Shown one piece after another: positions 19,287 to 20,590 of a stretch of DNA of 20,590 nt. A model generated the notes under the pieces. The model was not told where the DNA came from. It saw only the letters and a program-made list of their open reading frames with translations, and ran no database searches. The position numbers and the translations under genes were made by a program. Position 1 is the stretch's first letter. Each line of letters starts with the position of its first letter. The stretch spans positions 1 to 20,590 of the forward strand of contig CAXNAA020000514.1 in NCBI GenBank assembly GCA_964200075.2. Direction: 5' to 3'. The DNA comes from Sphacelaria rigidula (taxonomy: Eukaryota > Phaeophyceae > Sphacelariales).

Positions 19287-20015
19287 GGCTGAGACTCTCA
19301 CAGTTAGTAACGAGCAAGTGCAGTGAATATCTCAGCGCAAAATGGATGACAGTGAAGGGGAAAGGCTACAACGTCGTCTCAGTTCTCCAGAAATGTCGAG
19401 CCGAACAAGGACGGAAGGGTGAAGTTGCGGGATGCTCGCAACTCACAACTCGATACGATGAACACACACACGTCTTCAAGTAATTCACCCGGTCACCAAT
19501 TTCAGGTGGGTTAATGGATGCAAAACCTCATTGTGGGGTCTTCACAAATACTGTACGGTGGGCTATGACAGTGGGTCGAACCAATTGTCGAGATGAAAAC
19601 AAAACGCTCGTGCCAATGCGCTTGGATCATCTTGTCTGTGGACACAAATGTGTTCGAACAAGGGCACCACAGTTCCAGGACCAGATCACCCCGACCTACA
19701 ATATGCGACGCTTCCAAAACGACATGGAAACGTGAACATACGCACACAAACACACCCATAAGCATACACGCACATGCATGCACACGTATGCGCATACATA
19801 CACCCACATACACACGTATGCGCATACATACATCTACATACATATGCACATACACACACATACATATGCGCAAACACACACATACACATACACATATACA
19901 TTCACATTATGATGTACTTCAGGGTTGCTACATGCGTCGGTACTTCTGCTCTCACCGTGAGAGAAGCTTGCCGCCACTGACCCCGGTTGGGGGACCTGGG
20001 CGATACCCACCGACG
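19287..20015. other. No recognised gene; mostly CA-rich tract
   Basis: Between the tandem repeats and the GC-rich end there is one short open stretch near 19340-19480 (reads WMTVKGKGYNVVSVLQKC in one frame) without start or recognised motif, and the CA/CATA tract. Nothing else is supported. Confidence 0.5.
19736..19906. repeat. CA/CATA-rich satellite tract
   Basis: Alternating purine-pyrimidine sequence of CACA and CATA steps. The 20-mer cacacgtatgcgcatacata occurs at 19781 and again at 19811, a 30-base period. It is able in principle to adopt Z-DNA. Frames through it are Thr/His- or Val/Cys-rich artefacts. Confidence 0.9.
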
Positions 20016-20500
20016 TCACTGAGTCCGTGACCGGTGCTCCTTCTCCCCCCAGACTGGTAGGCCCCGCCGACTGGCGGAGCCCGCACCCTCAGGTGCTCCG
20101 CCATTCCCGCCAAATTTGTGGGAAAACGGCGCCACTGTAGTCGCTGCGGCCGCCGGTGCCGCTGGTGCAGGTGGTTTTGCCGTCGCCGCCGCCGGGGCTG
20201 TTGGTGTTATCTTGACCGTCGATGGCGGCTGAAGGGGCGGGGCTCCGACGGCTTCTTGCTTGCTGGTGTGGTCCGGGAGGCGGCAGCTGCGCCCCCATGG
20301 GCAAGGGAGCCCCTGCCGTGCTCGCAAGCAGACGCCCGCCGACGAGGCCCATGACGCTAGTTCCGCTTTGAAATCTGTGTTCGGTGAGGTGAGTTGTAGC
20401 CACTGGGGCGGGTACGACGGAGGGTGGGGGGTCATGCGCTTTATCGCGTTGCTCGCGCCTCCGTCGGGGAGCGCCTTTCGCTTGGCGGCTGTCTCGGGGA
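20016..20500 (-). CDS. Possible Ala/Pro-rich coding segment in a GC-rich block, unrecognised
   Basis: The block 20030-20500 is clearly more GC-rich than the rest. A minus frame is open from the window end to TGA at 20016; its upper part (above about 20500) is antisense to the tRNA-like element and is not trusted. From an acceptor-like cgcag near 20505 it would read PVPETAAKRKALPDGG, then an Ala/Pro/Thr-rich middle and a Gly-rich segment HKFGGNGGAPEG. No domain is certain, and a second long minus frame overlaps it (20089-20403). GC-rich DNA has few chance stops, so the evidence is weak. Confidence 0.2.
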
Positions 20501-20506
20501 CGGGCT

Positions 20507-20581
20507 GCGCGGGTGAGTCTAGTTGGTTGTCTCTTAAACCGTCACAAAAGTTAGTCGCTGGTTCGATTCCCGTCGGACGCA
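20507..20581 (+). ncRNA. tRNA-like pseudo-element at the window end
   Basis: An A-box-like agtctagttgg (20516-20526) and a B-box ggttcgattcc (20560-20570) lie at tRNA spacing. The T stem has four of five pairs and the acceptor only about three of seven; the D stem lacks room to close. A Leu-like loop cttaaac is possible but its stem has two mismatches. A T-rich tract follows. The antisense frame reads as a GIEPAT-type peptide, a known artefact of tRNA-like DNA. Confidence 0.5.
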
Positions 20582-20590
20582 CTTTCTTTG

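Noticed and set aside
20507-20582. Minus frame starting with a GIEPAT-type peptide
   Set aside because: It begins with GTG inside the tRNA-like element, so its N-terminal part is not protein-coding.

Overview
The window looks like nuclear DNA of a eukaryote with a gene-poor, intron-rich, repeat-rich genome of roughly 50% GC. It carries spliceosomal introns with pyrimidine tracts, many microsatellites, long C and G homopolymers, tRNA-like pseudo-elements and a 10-base N gap, so it is a draft assembly. No long open frame, bacterial operon, CRISPR array or intact transposase was found. The look is that of a macroalga-type stramenopile such as a brown alga, but this is inference; the sequence proves only that it is eukaryotic.

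The one securely identified gene is a split gene on the + strand for the hinge subunit of mitochondrial complex III (QCR6/UQCRH). It has three recognisable coding exons (9872-9958, 12687-12770, 13784-13816) separated by phase-0 introns of 2,728 and 1,013 bases. The spliced frame has the family's CX9C and CX13C cysteine pairs and ends in a typical short Lys-terminated tail. The initiator exon lies upstream and is not proven. The best splice-compatible site is an ATG directly followed by GTGAGT at 2107, which would make the gene about 11.7 kb long and put most of the left half of the window in its first intron.

Region by region. 1-2100: no recognised gene; a CA/CAC microsatellite and one copy of a dispersed repeat whose inverted partner is at 16.5 kb. 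2100-4630: no recognised gene. 4630-5420: the most unusual locus, two back-to-back inverted duplications of coding-like sequence. Minus-strand frames are open, and the central + strand copy is broken by a stop and a frameshift. 5640-6150: candidate small + strand exons, unconfirmed. 6900-8300: several hairpins, including a 30-base near-perfect stem and a related one 1.3 kb away, plus a cluster of a CTCTGGAGGGC motif. 9823-13816: QCR6, with a tRNA-like element and a duplicated C-tailed repeat inside its large intron. 13820-18200: no recognised gene; a 38-base C run and the second dispersed-repeat copy. 18216-18521: a MITE-like or foldback element. 18839-19286: degenerate tandem repeats. 19736-19906: CA/CATA-rich alternating tract. 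20030-20581: GC-rich end with an Ala/Pro-rich minus frame and a second tRNA-like element.

Apart from QCR6, no functional system of cooperating genes can be supported. The part most likely to be undescribed is the double quasi-palindrome at 4.7-5.4 kb, which may be a minus-strand gene whose intron contains inverted copies of both flanking exons.
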